A DNA stretch of 64,000 nt from Pantoea sp. AS-PWVM4 (GTDB taxonomy: Bacteria > Pseudomonadota > Gammaproteobacteria > Enterobacterales > Enterobacteriaceae), in assembly GCF_000468095.1 (NCBI RefSeq), contig NZ_ASZC01000003.1:1-64000 (forward strand). The letters are read 5' to 3'. The position numbers and the translations under genes were made by a program. Numbering within the stretch: the stretch's first letter is position 1; each line of letters begins with the position of its first letter. Shown one piece after another: positions 16,995-25,690 of the stretch. The notes beneath the pieces are model-generated. The model made no database searches. It had not been told where the DNA came from and saw nothing but the letters and a program-made list of their open reading frames with translations.

Positions 16995-18374
16995 TTAATC
17001 GAAAAGGGCGGTAACGTAGTCGTTGCTGAAACGTCGCTGTGGATCGAGCTGCTGGCGCACCGCGCGAAAGGCATCCCACTGTGGATAGATATCCCGCCAG
17101 GTGTAACGCTGCGGATCGTAATATTTTCCCCAATGGGGGCGGCCACCCTCAGCCGCGAGCAGCTTTTCCACTTCAGTAAGAAAATGCAGGCCTTCCTGCG
17201 ATAGCGAACCGTCGTCGGCGTAGTACACCACAAAACCAAAAAAGCAGGTGGGCTGTTGATACGCCGGGCTGAGCCATGCCGACGATGGCCCGGTACAGCG
17301 CAGAATAATCGGGTAATGCATATGTGGATGTTTTGCCGCGTACCATGCTTTAATTTTCTCGATGACAGCGGGCGTTCGCGCCAGCGGGATACCAATCTCC
17401 ACATTGATCTGCGGCACCGCAATGCCACGGCAAAATAACTGATAGATATCGCCGCTGATGTCGGTGAAGTCGCGAAAACGCGTCACGGTGCGGAACTGTT
17501 TACCCCCTTTGCCGTGAATCTGCGTATCGCGATGCATCTGGGCCAGCGTCTGGTCGATAGTTTCATTCAGGCTGCTGTCGGTCCCCTCGCCATGTTCAAT
17601 CACTTCACGCTGGTTGGCGTAGTAACGTTGTTGATCCTGGGGATTGGCTTCTTCGGCATTCCACACATGCAGCAAATTGTCGTCAACAAACCACCAGGCT
17701 TTGCTCAGTTCGTATTGCTGATTCCAGGTCAGCAAATCCTGACCGAGGTTGTCAGCCGTAACGGCATATTTGTGGCAGGTAAACAGGCGAAAAGGGCGGG
17801 TGCGTAACGTGACGGCTGTGATAATGCCTAATGCGCCCAGCCCCACCTGTACAGCAGAAAAATCGGCATCATCACGGGTGAACTCCCGCAGGCTGCCATC
17901 CGCCAACACCATGCGAATGCGTGTCGCTTCGTCAGCCAGTGAACTTTGATCCAGCCCCTGACCGTGGGTGCCGGTTGACATCGCACCCGCCAGAGTCTGG
18001 ACCGCAATCACGCCCGGCGAGGAGGCCAGCATGCGATCCATCCCGGTCAGGGTGGCATAGATCTGCTCCAGTTGGGTGCCAGCGGCAAAGGTGACGCTCT
18101 CATCATCGACAGCGATCACCCCCTGCATTGCGCTGAGATCCAGCAGCAGATCCTGTGCCCCGACGCCCAGCATCCGGCCTGGCGACAGACGGCTGCCGAG
18201 CACGCGTACTTTGCCTGTGGTCTGACGCAGCAGCTGTTGTAATTCCGCTTCGCAGGTTGGCCGCTGTAGCTGGGCACGTAGACCGACGACGCTATTTTGC
18301 GCCCAGTTCCACAGACGGTTTTCGTTATCGATGTTGGCGGTGTGGCGTAAAGGATAAAGGTGGGAATCTTTCAC
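16995..18374 (-). CDS. FAD-linked aldonolactone oxidase-like protein (D-arabinono-1,4-lactone oxidase family)
   Basis: 459 aa from a GTG start at 18374 with AAGGA eight bases upstream; the longer frame to 18434 only translates the intervening palindrome. The FAD-binding type 4 (PCMH) domain spans ~35-210, with VRVLGSRLSPGR and the SLADE-preceding AGAMSTGTHGQGLD loop. The ALO C-terminal domain carries GRPHWGKYYDPQ and DPQRRFSNDYV. Such enzymes oxidise aldonolactones or alditols, passing electrons to O2. It lies between the TetR gene and the GT8 gene in one minus-strand run, so regulation by the TetR protein is plausible. The substrate is unknown. Confidence 0.82.
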   Translation of the reverse strand: MKDSHLYPLRHTANIDNENRLWNWAQNSVVGLRAQLQRPTCEAELQQLLRQTTGKVRVLGSRLSPGRMLGVGAQDLLLDLSAMQGVIAVDDESVTFAAGTQLEQIYATLTGMDRMLASSPGVIAVQTLAGAMSTGTHGQGLDQSSLADEATRIRMVLADGSLREFTRDDADFSAVQVGLGALGIITAVTLRTRPFRLFTCHKYAVTADNLGQDLLTWNQQYELSKAWWFVDDNLLHVWNAEEANPQDQQRYYANQREVIEHGEGTDSSLNETIDQTLAQMHRDTQIHGKGGKQFRTVTRFRDFTDISGDIYQLFCRGIAVPQINVEIGIPLARTPAVIEKIKAWYAAKHPHMHYPIILRCTGPSSAWLSPAYQQPTCFFGFVVYYADDGSLSQEGLHFLTEVEKLLAAEGGRPHWGKYYDPQRYTWRDIYPQWDAFRAVRQQLDPQRRFSNDYVTALFD

Positions 18375-18383
18375 TACGGCGTT

Positions 18384-18454
18384 CCTTAGTCTGAGGTCTG
18401 TGATGGTCCCATTGACTAAAGCGTAGACCATCACAGCGCAGCCGCAGACTAAGG
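18384..18454. repeat. Nested interrupted palindrome between TetR and flavoprotein genes
   Basis: Outer arms CCTTAGTCTG (18384-18393) and CAGACTAAGG (18445-18454) are perfect 10-bp complements. Inner arms CTGTGATGGTC (18398-18408) and GACCATCACAG (18426-18436) are perfect 11-bp complements, separated by 17 bp. The right outer arm contains the TetR stop codon and the left outer arm lies just upstream of the flavoprotein's ribosome-binding site. It could be a processing hairpin, an attenuator without a T-run, or a double operator. Confidence 0.7.
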
Positions 18455-19087
18455 GGCTTTGCGGATATAGCGGAGCGTGGCGGTAACCGCCAGTTGGCGA
18501 TTGCGGTGGATACTCTCCTCTTCACTGTTATCCGGGCTAAACAGCGCGTTAAAGGTATAACGGTTGGAGACATGATGGACGCAAATGCTGCTTATCAGGC
18601 GATGCACATCAATGGTATTCACGCCGGTGATAAAAATGCCCTGCTGTTGCCCGCGCGACAAAATGTCATCGAGCAGGTCGAGGGCACTTTTATTCAGCGC
18701 TTTAATACGTTCTGATTGGGTGATGTAGCGACCGCGCAGCAGGTTTTCGGTGCAGACCAGCCGCATAAAATCCGGGTGCGAAACGTGGTAATCGAAACTG
18801 GCTTCCACCAGTTTGGTCATCGCCTCTTCCGGGGCCATCGCCGCGAGATTCAGCCCGGTTTCGTGCTGACGAATCGCCTGATAAACCTGCTCCAGCACCT
18901 CGATATACAACTTCTCTTTATTTACGAAGTGATAGACCACCATACGTTTGGTGGTCTGAGCGTGTTCAGCAATCTGCTCCAGCCGTGCCCCTTGCATACC
19001 GAATTCGGCAAAGGTTTTCAGTGCGCCAGCAAGGATGCGTTTCTTCAGCCCTTCAGGGTCATTTTTACGTTTGGTCGTTTCTGACAT
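18449..19087 (-). CDS. TetR-family transcriptional regulator
   Basis: 212 aa from the ATG at 19087 (SETTKRKNDPEGLKKRILAG). The HTH lies at ~15-60, with the recognition region EQIAEHAQTTKRMVVYHFVN. The C-terminal ligand domain includes SHPDFMRLVCTENLLRGRYI. A frame extension of 13 codons upstream is possible but unlike the family. TetR proteins repress promoters until a ligand binds. Candidate targets are its own operon (flavoprotein and GT8 downstream) and the divergent MetN gene. A dyad at 19123-19156 is a possible operator. Confidence 0.85.
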   Translation of the reverse strand: MSETTKRKNDPEGLKKRILAGALKTFAEFGMQGARLEQIAEHAQTTKRMVVYHFVNKEKLYIEVLEQVYQAIRQHETGLNLAAMAPEEAMTKLVEASFDYHVSHPDFMRLVCTENLLRGRYITQSERIKALNKSALDLLDDILSRGQQQGIFITGVNTIDVHRLISSICVHHVSNRYTFNALFSPDNSEEESIHRNRQLAVTATLRYIRKAP

Positions 19088-19122
19088 AGTGCTCAATAAC
19101 AAGGTGCGAAAAGGTGATGTTA

Positions 19123-19156
19123 GCACAGCATGCCGGGTGAAAACGTAAGGCTGTGC
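19123..19156. promoter_or_regulatory. Dyad in the tetR-metN divergent region
   Basis: GCACAGC (19123-19129) and GCTGTGC (19150-19156) form a perfect 7-bp inverted repeat with a 20-bp spacer between the two divergent genes. It is a candidate TetR operator or looped site. No MetJ box (AGACGTCT) is visible in this region. Confidence 0.35.
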
Positions 19157-19279
19157 GCTTTATATGCTTTTTGTGAATAACAATTCTGAAATCGAGATTA
19201 AGTGATAATAAGTCGCTGCGTATACTGCGCTGATTCCCGGCCCGCGAGCCGGGCCATGCGCGCCCGATGCAGGTGAACC

Positions 19280-20380
19280 ATGACACTACTCTTTCCCGAT
19301 GACATTTCATTATCGCGCCGTGCGGCCACGGATACGACAGATATTGTGCACCGTTCACCGGTGGTGGTTAACGTACGCGATCTTTCTCGTACGTTTGGTG
19401 CAACTCATGCGCTGCGCAAACTCTCTCTGACCGTCAATCAAGGCGAAATCCTTGGCATTATCGGCCGCAGCGGTGCCGGGAAATCGACGCTGATTCGCTG
19501 TCTTAACGGCCTGGAACAGCCGGACGAAGGCGTGATTGAAATCGAGGGGCGTGCGATCAGTGGATTGTCGGAACAGGATCTGCAAGCGGTGCGTAGCCGG
19601 GTTGGCATGGTGTTTCAGCACTTTAATTTGCTCTCGGCAAAAACCGTGGCGCAGAACGTGGCGTTGCCACTGAAAATTGCCGGAGTGGCGAAAGCGCTGC
19701 GTCAGCAGCGTGTTGCGGAGTTATTGCAGCTGGTGGGGCTGTCCGATAAAGCGGATCACTATCCGGCGGCACTGTCGGGTGGTCAGAAGCAGCGTGTGGG
19801 GATTGCCCGGGCGCTGGCGGGGAAGCCCGCGTTGCTGCTGTGCGATGAGGCGACCTCAGCGTTAGATCCTGAAACCACCCGCTCCATTCTGGGGTTGCTG
19901 AAATCTCTTAATCAGCAACTTGGCATCACCATTCTGTTGATCACCCATGAGATGGAGGTGATCAAATCCGTCGCGCATCGGGTCGCGGTGATCGACGCCG
20001 GGGAAATTATTGAAAGCGGGCCGGTATGGCAGGTATTCGCCCATCCGCAAACCCCACTGACTCAAACGCTGCTGCGCGGTTTGCTGCCCCAGTTGCCGGA
20101 AAATCTGGCGGCGCGTCTTCAGCAACAACCTGTCGGTGAAGCCATTTATCGTGTTGATTTTGCCGGTGAAGATGATCGGGGCGATTTACTGACGCGCCTT
20201 GCAACGCACTGGCCGGGGGCATTCCGTTTATTGCAGGGTGGGGTAGACCACATTCAGCACTACGCGGTAGTCCGTTTCTTTATTGCGTTGCCACAGGCGC
20301 AACAGCAACCCGTCATCAGTTGGCTGCAACAGCAGCAGGCACAAGTGGAGAGAATCGGCTATGTCACCGGTAATGATTGA
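19280..20380 (+). CDS. metN: MetN-like ABC transporter ATP-binding protein
   Basis: 366 aa. Walker A is in IIGRSGAGKSTLIRCLNGLE, the ABC signature is LSGGQKQRVGIARAL, Walker B ends LLLCDEATSAL, and the switch is in ITHEMEVI. A C-terminal NIL-type sensor domain runs from ~295 to 365. This matches MetN, the ATPase of the D/L-methionine importer. The N-terminus is ~27 residues longer than usual before VVVNVRDLSRTFG, so a later start could apply. It overlaps the permease gene by 20 bp. No MetQ lipoprotein gene and no MetJ box are found, so a relative with another substrate is possible. Confidence 0.82.
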   Translation: MTLLFPDDISLSRRAATDTTDIVHRSPVVVNVRDLSRTFGATHALRKLSLTVNQGEILGIIGRSGAGKSTLIRCLNGLEQPDEGVIEIEGRAISGLSEQDLQAVRSRVGMVFQHFNLLSAKTVAQNVALPLKIAGVAKALRQQRVAELLQLVGLSDKADHYPAALSGGQKQRVGIARALAGKPALLLCDEATSALDPETTRSILGLLKSLNQQLGITILLITHEMEVIKSVAHRVAVIDAGEIIESGPVWQVFAHPQTPLTQTLLRGLLPQLPENLAARLQQQPVGEAIYRVDFAGEDDRGDLLTRLATHWPGAFRLLQGGVDHIQHYAVVRFFIALPQAQQQPVISWLQQQQAQVERIGYVTGND

Positions 20381-21017
20381 TTTAATGCTTAACGCCATTG
20401 GCGAAACCTTGCTGATGACGCTGGTTTCTGGCCTGTTTTCACTGGTTGCCGGGCTGCCATTGGGTTTGATTTTAGTGGTGACCAGTCCCGGTGGCATTGC
20501 CGAACACCGGCTGATTAATCAGGTGCTGGGGATCATCATCAATGGGTTTCGATCCTTACCCTTCATTATTCTGCTGGTGGCGTTAATCCCGTTTACCCGT
20601 TTTCTGGTTGGCACGTCGCTGGGAACCTGGGCGGCGATTGTTCCGCTGTCGATCACCGCGACGCCTTATTTTGCCCGTGTAGCGGAAGTGTCCCTGCGCG
20701 AGGTGGATCGTGGTCTGATCGATGCCGTGCGTGCTATGGGAGCCAGTAAATTGCGTATTGTCTGGGAAGTGTTAGTACCGGAAGCGCTACCGGGTATCCT
20801 GGCGGGATTCGTCGTTACGCTGGTGGCGTTAGTGGGTGCCTCCGCGATGGCCGGGGCGATTGGTGCCGGTGGCCTGGGGGATCTCGCGATTCGCTACGGC
20901 TATCAGCGTTTTGAAACCAACGTGATGCTGGCGGTGATCGCGGTGCTGATCATTCTGGTATGCGGTATTCAGTGGCTGGGCGATCGTCTGGTGGCAAAAG
21001 TGGATAAGCGTCATTAA
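20361..21017 (+). CDS. metI: MetI-like ABC transporter permease
   Basis: 218 aa from ATG 20361. It has five hydrophobic segments and the binding-protein-dependent transport EAA loop (DRGLIDAVRAMGASKLRIVW) at ~120-140. It is the inner-membrane partner of the upstream MetN-like ATPase, with which it overlaps by 20 bp. In enterobacteria the usual order is metN-metI-metQ. Here a terminator follows directly, so the binding protein must be encoded elsewhere or be shared. Confidence 0.84.
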   Translation: MSPVMIDLMLNAIGETLLMTLVSGLFSLVAGLPLGLILVVTSPGGIAEHRLINQVLGIIINGFRSLPFIILLVALIPFTRFLVGTSLGTWAAIVPLSITATPYFARVAEVSLREVDRGLIDAVRAMGASKLRIVWEVLVPEALPGILAGFVVTLVALVGASAMAGAIGAGGLGDLAIRYGYQRFETNVMLAVIAVLIILVCGIQWLGDRLVAKVDKRH

Positions 21018-21034
21018 TGACGATTTCCTCGTAA

Positions 21035-21061
21035 TGGCGCGATAAATCGCGCCATTTTTTT
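21035..21061 (+). terminator. Terminator after metI built on the dispersed palindrome
   Basis: TGGCGCGA (21035-21042), loop TAAA, TCGCGCCA (21047-21054), then seven T. Its stem core is the same GCGCGATAAATCGCGC palindrome that recurs elsewhere in the window. Confidence 0.85.
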
Positions 21062-21976
21062 ATGCCTGTTCCGTTCATTCTGGTGTAAACCCGGCATTCA
21101 TTCCATTCCCTTCACATTCAAGCTGCATGTTTCTATCTAAGAGACAGGTCAAAACTCTGCCATTTACAGACATAACTATGTCCCTTTTTGGTTTTGTAAG
21201 TATAAAAACCCGCAATACCTGACATAACTCAAATTGAGTAAATGCGTACTCAATCAGGACCACTTTTTTTGTGAAATTTTATGAATCTTAGATGTGTGAA
21301 TTTTCATTATTAGTAGCAAAATTCTTATTAATTACGTCGTTTTTTAAGACGATTCTGATTTTGTCTGCCTAAAACGAGGTAAATTTCCATTAGAATCATT
21401 TGTTAAGTAATGTTTATGAATGTTTCCAGGAATTCCGCACGTTGATATTTTGTCAGGCTTATGTAAACCTTTGCCCGATGTTAACACATGGATGATGATT
21501 TATGCTCACGGGCGGGTTTTACCAGGCTCGTGCGGTAGCTATGATGCTACAGAATGATCATAACTAGTTGATTTAGATCGATTGTGATCCATGTTGCTCG
21601 CGATTAATATTCGTCACGACTTTTGCACCCTGATTGAGCGGTTTTATAAGGCAGGGTGGATTTCAGACCAGGAATGTCATAAGTAAATCTTGTGTACGCT
21701 GCTTTACCCCCTATTGAGTTGCAGATATTGATCACTTTGGTGAATGTTTTATAACTGCATATCAACCCCCTCCTGGTCTTACGCTCCCTTTTATTGCATC
21801 TGAAATACTTAATTGGAACTGATCAATTTTAAGCGGACATTTGGTCACCAGGTTCCGATAAAAAGTGTGGTCAATTTTCTAAATGGTCCTGATTGCATCG
21901 GTTCGCCCGGCATTCAGTGATTTATTTTGCTAACAACCGGCCAATGGCCATTTTTTAGAGATTAATGGAACTAAAC
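21062..21976. other. AT-rich 0.9-kb non-coding leader upstream of the T6SS locus
   Basis: No credible gene is seen; a short minus-strand frame at 21075-21263 has no family-like features. The base composition is clearly richer in A/T than flanking genes. Short dyads such as GTAGC-N6-GCTAC near 21534-21550 occur. I looked for a sigma-54 (GG-N10-GC) promoter of the kind used by many T6SS loci and found no convincing match. The T6SS promoter must lie here, but I cannot place it. Confidence 0.5.
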
Positions 21977-22561
21977 ATGAAGAAAATGGTGAATCTCCGC
22001 ATTGCGTTAAGCCTGCTGTTTGTCTTTGTTGTTGCAGGTTGTAAAGCGCCACCACCCATCACTGACGACACCCTGGTGACCAGCACTGTTGACGGTGTCA
22101 CCCTGGTCCACCGTCATGCGGTCAATCCGCCTGCGCAGTTCAGTCCTGTCAATGACGCCTATCGCGCGCTCTACCCGACCTCGGTGATGACGCGCCCTGA
22201 TTACGGCGGCAAAGTGGTGACTACGCTGAAAACCGGTGAAACCTACACGGTCCTTGGCATGGTTGAGAACAATTGGCTGGCGATTGGCGAGCAGCCGCAG
22301 CAACAGCAACAGGCCGAAGCCGCACCGACAGAAGGGCAGAAAACTGCGGCTGCGCCAGCAGCAGCCACGCCAGCTGCGGCCCAGCTCACCGGTTATGTCC
22401 CGTTCCGCGCGCTGGTGAAAAGCGATCTCTACGATCAAACCCTGAAAGCCGATCAGCCGAAACGTCGGGTGCGTACCGCAAAGAAAAAGACCTGCGTGTC
22501 GGTCGATGGCGACAGCAAAGCCTGTCAGAACGGTAACAGCGGTACCTGGATCATCAACTAA
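21977..22561 (+). CDS. T6SS-linked lipoprotein with SH3-like region
   Basis: About 194 aa from ATG 21977 (KKMVNLRIALSLLF), chosen because GGA lies seven bases upstream and a lipoprotein signal follows at once; ATG 21965 is an alternative. The lipobox VVAGC gives Cys22 as the lipidated residue. The mature part has an SH3-like segment (~70-100: VVTTLKTGETYTVLGMVENN), a Gln/Ala-rich linker (~100-140), then GYVPFRALVKSDLY and a basic C-terminus with two cysteines. It heads the T6SS gene run, 26 bp before tssJ. Possible roles are cell-wall binding or anchoring of the membrane complex. Its exact T6SS designation is not recognised. Confidence 0.7.
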   Translation: MKKMVNLRIALSLLFVFVVAGCKAPPPITDDTLVTSTVDGVTLVHRHAVNPPAQFSPVNDAYRALYPTSVMTRPDYGGKVVTTLKTGETYTVLGMVENNWLAIGEQPQQQQQAEAAPTEGQKTAAAPAAATPAAAQLTGYVPFRALVKSDLYDQTLKADQPKRRVRTAKKKTCVSVDGDSKACQNGNSGTWIIN

Positions 22562-22587
22562 TCTCGCTAAACATGGAGGGACAGGTG

Positions 22588-23079
22588 ATGTTGATAAGTC
22601 GCCTGAGAAAGTGGTGTTTGCCGCTGTTCGTCCTGTTACTGGCGGCATGCAGTAGTAGCCAAACCTCAGTAGCGCGCTACAACCTGCATTTCCAGGCGCA
22701 TCCGCAAATCAATGCGGGTGCGCCGCTCAAAGTTCGGGTGATGCTACTCACCTCTGACGCCGCATTTATGTCTGCCGATTTCTATTCACTACAAAACCAG
22801 CCGGGGGCAGTGCTCGGCGCTTCACTGCTCAATAACCAGGAATTCTTCCTGAGAGCAGGGCAACTCAGTAACACGCTCAGTGGTAAGAGTCTGGCCGAAG
22901 CCCGCTTCATCGGCATCATGGCGGAATATCAGACGTTGGACGGCAAAGTCTGGCGTCTGGCGCTGCCCTTTCCGGACGGGGATGACAGTGCGTTCTGGCA
23001 GTTCTGGAAAAGTAACGATGGTGAGCTGAATGCCAGCATCGTGGCGGATATCAACGGCCTGCGCCTGGTTAAGCAGTAA
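22588..23079 (+). CDS. tssJ: T6SS outer-membrane lipoprotein TssJ
   Basis: 163 aa from ATG 22588, which follows GGAGG by eight bases. The lipoprotein signal ends in LLLAAC with lipid-modified Cys21. The mature domain (YNLHFQAHPQINA, then PLKVRVMLLTS and FIGIMAEYQ) is the TssJ/VasD transthyretin-like fold. TssJ anchors the T6SS membrane complex to the outer membrane and binds the periplasmic tip of TssM, encoded downstream. It lies between the SH3-like lipoprotein and tssK. Confidence 0.9.
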   Translation: MLISRLRKWCLPLFVLLLAACSSSQTSVARYNLHFQAHPQINAGAPLKVRVMLLTSDAAFMSADFYSLQNQPGAVLGASLLNNQEFFLRAGQLSNTLSGKSLAEARFIGIMAEYQTLDGKVWRLALPFPDGDDSAFWQFWKSNDGELNASIVADINGLRLVKQ

Positions 23080-23088
23080 AGGATGATT

Positions 23089-24429
23089 ATGAACAGAGCC
23101 GAAAAGGTGGTGTGGACGGAAGGTATGTTTCTGCGCCCGCATCACTTCCAGCAGTCGGAAAATTTTCTGCACAGTACCTTACGGGAATGGGGCCAGTCCC
23201 AGCGTGTCTACACCTGGGGATTTTTTGACGTTGAATTTGATGACGCGCTGCTGCGCCAGGGCAAGCTGGCATTAAGTGCGGCCAGTGGTTGTCTGCCGGA
23301 TGGCACCTTCTTCGCCTTTAGTCAGCCACAGCAGGGGCCGGTTCCTTTGGATCTGCCGGACAATGTTGATCGGGCGAAAGTGGTGCTGGCGATCCCGACG
23401 CGACGTAACGGACGCGAGGCCGTGACCTTTCAGGATGCGTCGGACTCGCTGGCGCGTTATCTCGCCTGGGAAACGGAGGTCGAGGATGACAATGCGTTGG
23501 CCGTTGGCGCGGCCACGGTGCAATTCGGTAAATTGCGCCTGCGTCTGATGCTGGAGCAAGACCTCACCGCCGAATGGACCGCAATGGGTGTGGCGCGGGT
23601 GGTGGAAAAGCGTAGCGATAATCATGTTCGTCTCGACAGCGATTACATTCCGCCAATGCTCACCCTGACCGGAAATCACGGGCTGCAAAGCATGCTGAAC
23701 GACCTGCATGGCCTGATCCAGCAACGCAGCCAACAATTGAGCCAGCGCACGCCTGGTACCGGGCGATTCAACAGCGCTGATATGGTCGATTTCATGCTGC
23801 TGGCGCTGTTAAACCGGCAGCTTGGTCTGCACGCGCATCTGCAAACCTTACCGTTGCTGCATCCCGAATCCCTGTATAGCCACTGGCTACAACTGGCGTC
23901 AGAGCTATGCACCTGGTCGCCCGCCCGCACGCCTGACGCCTTCCCGCGTTATGACCATGACGATTTACATGGTTGCTTCATGCGGTTGACGTTGCAGCTT
24001 CGCCAGGGGTTGTCGCAGGTGATGGAAGAGAGCGCGATTCAGTTGCCGCTGACGCAACGATCGCACGGGTTGAATGTGGCCACGGTACCGGAGAGCAGCA
24101 TGGTGCGCGAATTCGGCTTTGTGCTGGCGGTGAAAGCCAGCGTGCCCGCCGATGCGCTAAAAACCCATTTCCCGGCGCAGATGAAAGTCGCGCCCGTCAC
24201 CAAAATTCGCGATCTGGTGCAGTTGCAGTTACCTGGCCTGTCACTGATCGCCATGCCGGGTGCGCCGCCACAAATCCCGTGGCATGCGGGCTACAGCTAC
24301 TTTGAACTGGATAAAAACAGCGAGCTGTGGAAGGAGATGGAGCGCTCGGGAGCCTTTGCACTTCATCTCGCCGGTGAATTTCCAGGCCTGAATATGGAGT
24401 TCTGGGCCATTCGCAGTCAGTCAGAATAA
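23089..24429 (+). CDS. tssK: T6SS baseplate protein TssK
   Basis: 446 aa from ATG 23089; an ATG two codons earlier lacks room for a ribosome-binding site. The N-terminus VVWTEGMFLRPHHFQQSENF is the hallmark of TssK/VasE (PF05936). TssK is a trimeric cytosolic adaptor linking the TssEFG baseplate to the TssJLM membrane complex through TssL and TssM. Its position directly before tssL is the common arrangement. Confidence 0.95.
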   Translation: MNRAEKVVWTEGMFLRPHHFQQSENFLHSTLREWGQSQRVYTWGFFDVEFDDALLRQGKLALSAASGCLPDGTFFAFSQPQQGPVPLDLPDNVDRAKVVLAIPTRRNGREAVTFQDASDSLARYLAWETEVEDDNALAVGAATVQFGKLRLRLMLEQDLTAEWTAMGVARVVEKRSDNHVRLDSDYIPPMLTLTGNHGLQSMLNDLHGLIQQRSQQLSQRTPGTGRFNSADMVDFMLLALLNRQLGLHAHLQTLPLLHPESLYSHWLQLASELCTWSPARTPDAFPRYDHDDLHGCFMRLTLQLRQGLSQVMEESAIQLPLTQRSHGLNVATVPESSMVREFGFVLAVKASVPADALKTHFPAQMKVAPVTKIRDLVQLQLPGLSLIAMPGAPPQIPWHAGYSYFELDKNSELWKEMERSGAFALHLAGEFPGLNMEFWAIRSQSE

Positions 24430-24445
24430 TCAAAACTGAGCACGC

Positions 24446-25687
24446 ATGATGCAGCCACAACAGAAACCGAATAGTGATGCCGCGCAGCCCGATGTTAGCC
24501 ACCAGAATGTGTTGGTGGCAGCGGCGAATCCGCTGATTAACGCCATCCCGCAGATCCGGCACTCCGTTTCCCATGACGATCCCGCGCGTCTGCGTCAGCA
24601 GTTAATTGACCAGATCCGTCGCTTTGAACTGAGCTGTCAGCAGTCGGGCCTGAGTTATGAAGTGATCATTGGTGCGCGTTATTGCCTGTGCACCGCGCTG
24701 GATGAAGCCGCCGCGTTGACGCCGTGGGGTAGCCGTGGCGTCTGGACCAGCAACGGTTTGCTGGTCACCTTTCACAATGAAACCTGGGGCGGGGAGAAGT
24801 TTTTCCAGTTGCTGGCAAAACTGTCGCAAAATCCGCGTCAGCATATCCTGCTGCTGGAGTTGATCTACTTTTGCCTGCTGCTGGGTTTTGAAGGGCGTTA
24901 CCGGGTACTGGACAACGGGCGTTCGCAGCTGGAAACCATCAAACAACGGCTGTTACAGATGATCAAAAGCGTCCGCGGCAGTTATGCGGCGGCGCTGTCG
25001 GTGCATCCGACCGATCAACCGGTGCTGCGCAAGCTGTGGCGTCCGATGATTCCGCTGTGGGCCTGTGCCGCAGTGGCCGCGCTCGGTGCCTGCCTGTTCT
25101 ATATCATTCTTAACTGGCGACTGGGAGATTACACCACGCCGGTGCTGGCTAACATTTATCAGACCTCATTACCGGAAATGCAGATCCGTAACCCGGCACC
25201 GCCGCCACCTGCCGCGCTCAATCTGAAAACCTTCCTCAAACCGGAAATTGATGCCGGTCTGGTGGCCGTTCGTGATGAAGCCGATCAAAGCGTGGTGACG
25301 TTGAAAGGGGATGGCTTGTTTACCTCTGGCGCGACCACGGTGCGTGGCCGTTATGAAGCGGTTATCCAGCGTATTGCGGCGGCGATGAACAACGTCAGCG
25401 GCAAGATTCTGGTGGTGGGCTACAGCGATAACGTGCCGATTCGCAGCGCCCGTTTTGCCTCCAACTATGAACTCTCCCTGGCGCGCGCGCAGTCGGTTCA
25501 GACCTTGCTGCAACAGCAATTGACCCAACCGGCGCGCGTTAAAGCGGAAGGGCGCGGCGAAAGCAATCCGCTGGTGCCGAATACCAACGCCGAGAACCGT
25601 GCACGCAACCGCCGCGTGGAAATCACGCTGCTGGTGGCACCGGATGCAACGCACGCTGAACTTAACGGCCTGGCGAGAGGGAACTAA
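24446..25687 (+). CDS. tssL: T6SS inner-membrane protein TssL with OmpA-like C-terminus
   Basis: 413 aa. A cytosolic DotU/TssL domain (~25-200, with ARYCLCTALDEAA and YFCLLLGFEGRYRV) is followed by one membrane helix at ~203-227 (PLWACAAVAALGACLFYIIL). A periplasmic OmpA-type peptidoglycan-binding domain follows (~290-405, with VVGYSDNVPI and ENRARNRRVEI). This fused form is the 'specialised' TssL that anchors the complex to the cell wall. TssL binds TssK and TssM. It sits 16 bp after tssK and 3 bp before tssM. Confidence 0.94.
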   Translation: MMQPQQKPNSDAAQPDVSHQNVLVAAANPLINAIPQIRHSVSHDDPARLRQQLIDQIRRFELSCQQSGLSYEVIIGARYCLCTALDEAAALTPWGSRGVWTSNGLLVTFHNETWGGEKFFQLLAKLSQNPRQHILLLELIYFCLLLGFEGRYRVLDNGRSQLETIKQRLLQMIKSVRGSYAAALSVHPTDQPVLRKLWRPMIPLWACAAVAALGACLFYIILNWRLGDYTTPVLANIYQTSLPEMQIRNPAPPPPAALNLKTFLKPEIDAGLVAVRDEADQSVVTLKGDGLFTSGATTVRGRYEAVIQRIAAAMNNVSGKILVVGYSDNVPIRSARFASNYELSLARAQSVQTLLQQQLTQPARVKAEGRGESNPLVPNTNAENRARNRRVEITLLVAPDATHAELNGLARGN

Positions 25688-25690
25688 TCC

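Noticed and set aside
18375..18434. Longer N-terminus for the flavoprotein
   Set aside because: The extra codons are the translated nested palindrome and lack a ribosome-binding site, while the GTG at 18374 has AAGGA at proper distance.
21075..21263. 62-codon minus-strand frame in the T6SS leader
   Set aside because: No family-like features and no clear ribosome-binding site, in AT-rich DNA where such frames arise by chance.
21062..21976. Sigma-54 promoter for the T6SS operon
   Set aside because: I searched by eye for GG-N10-GC with flanking consensus and found only poor matches.
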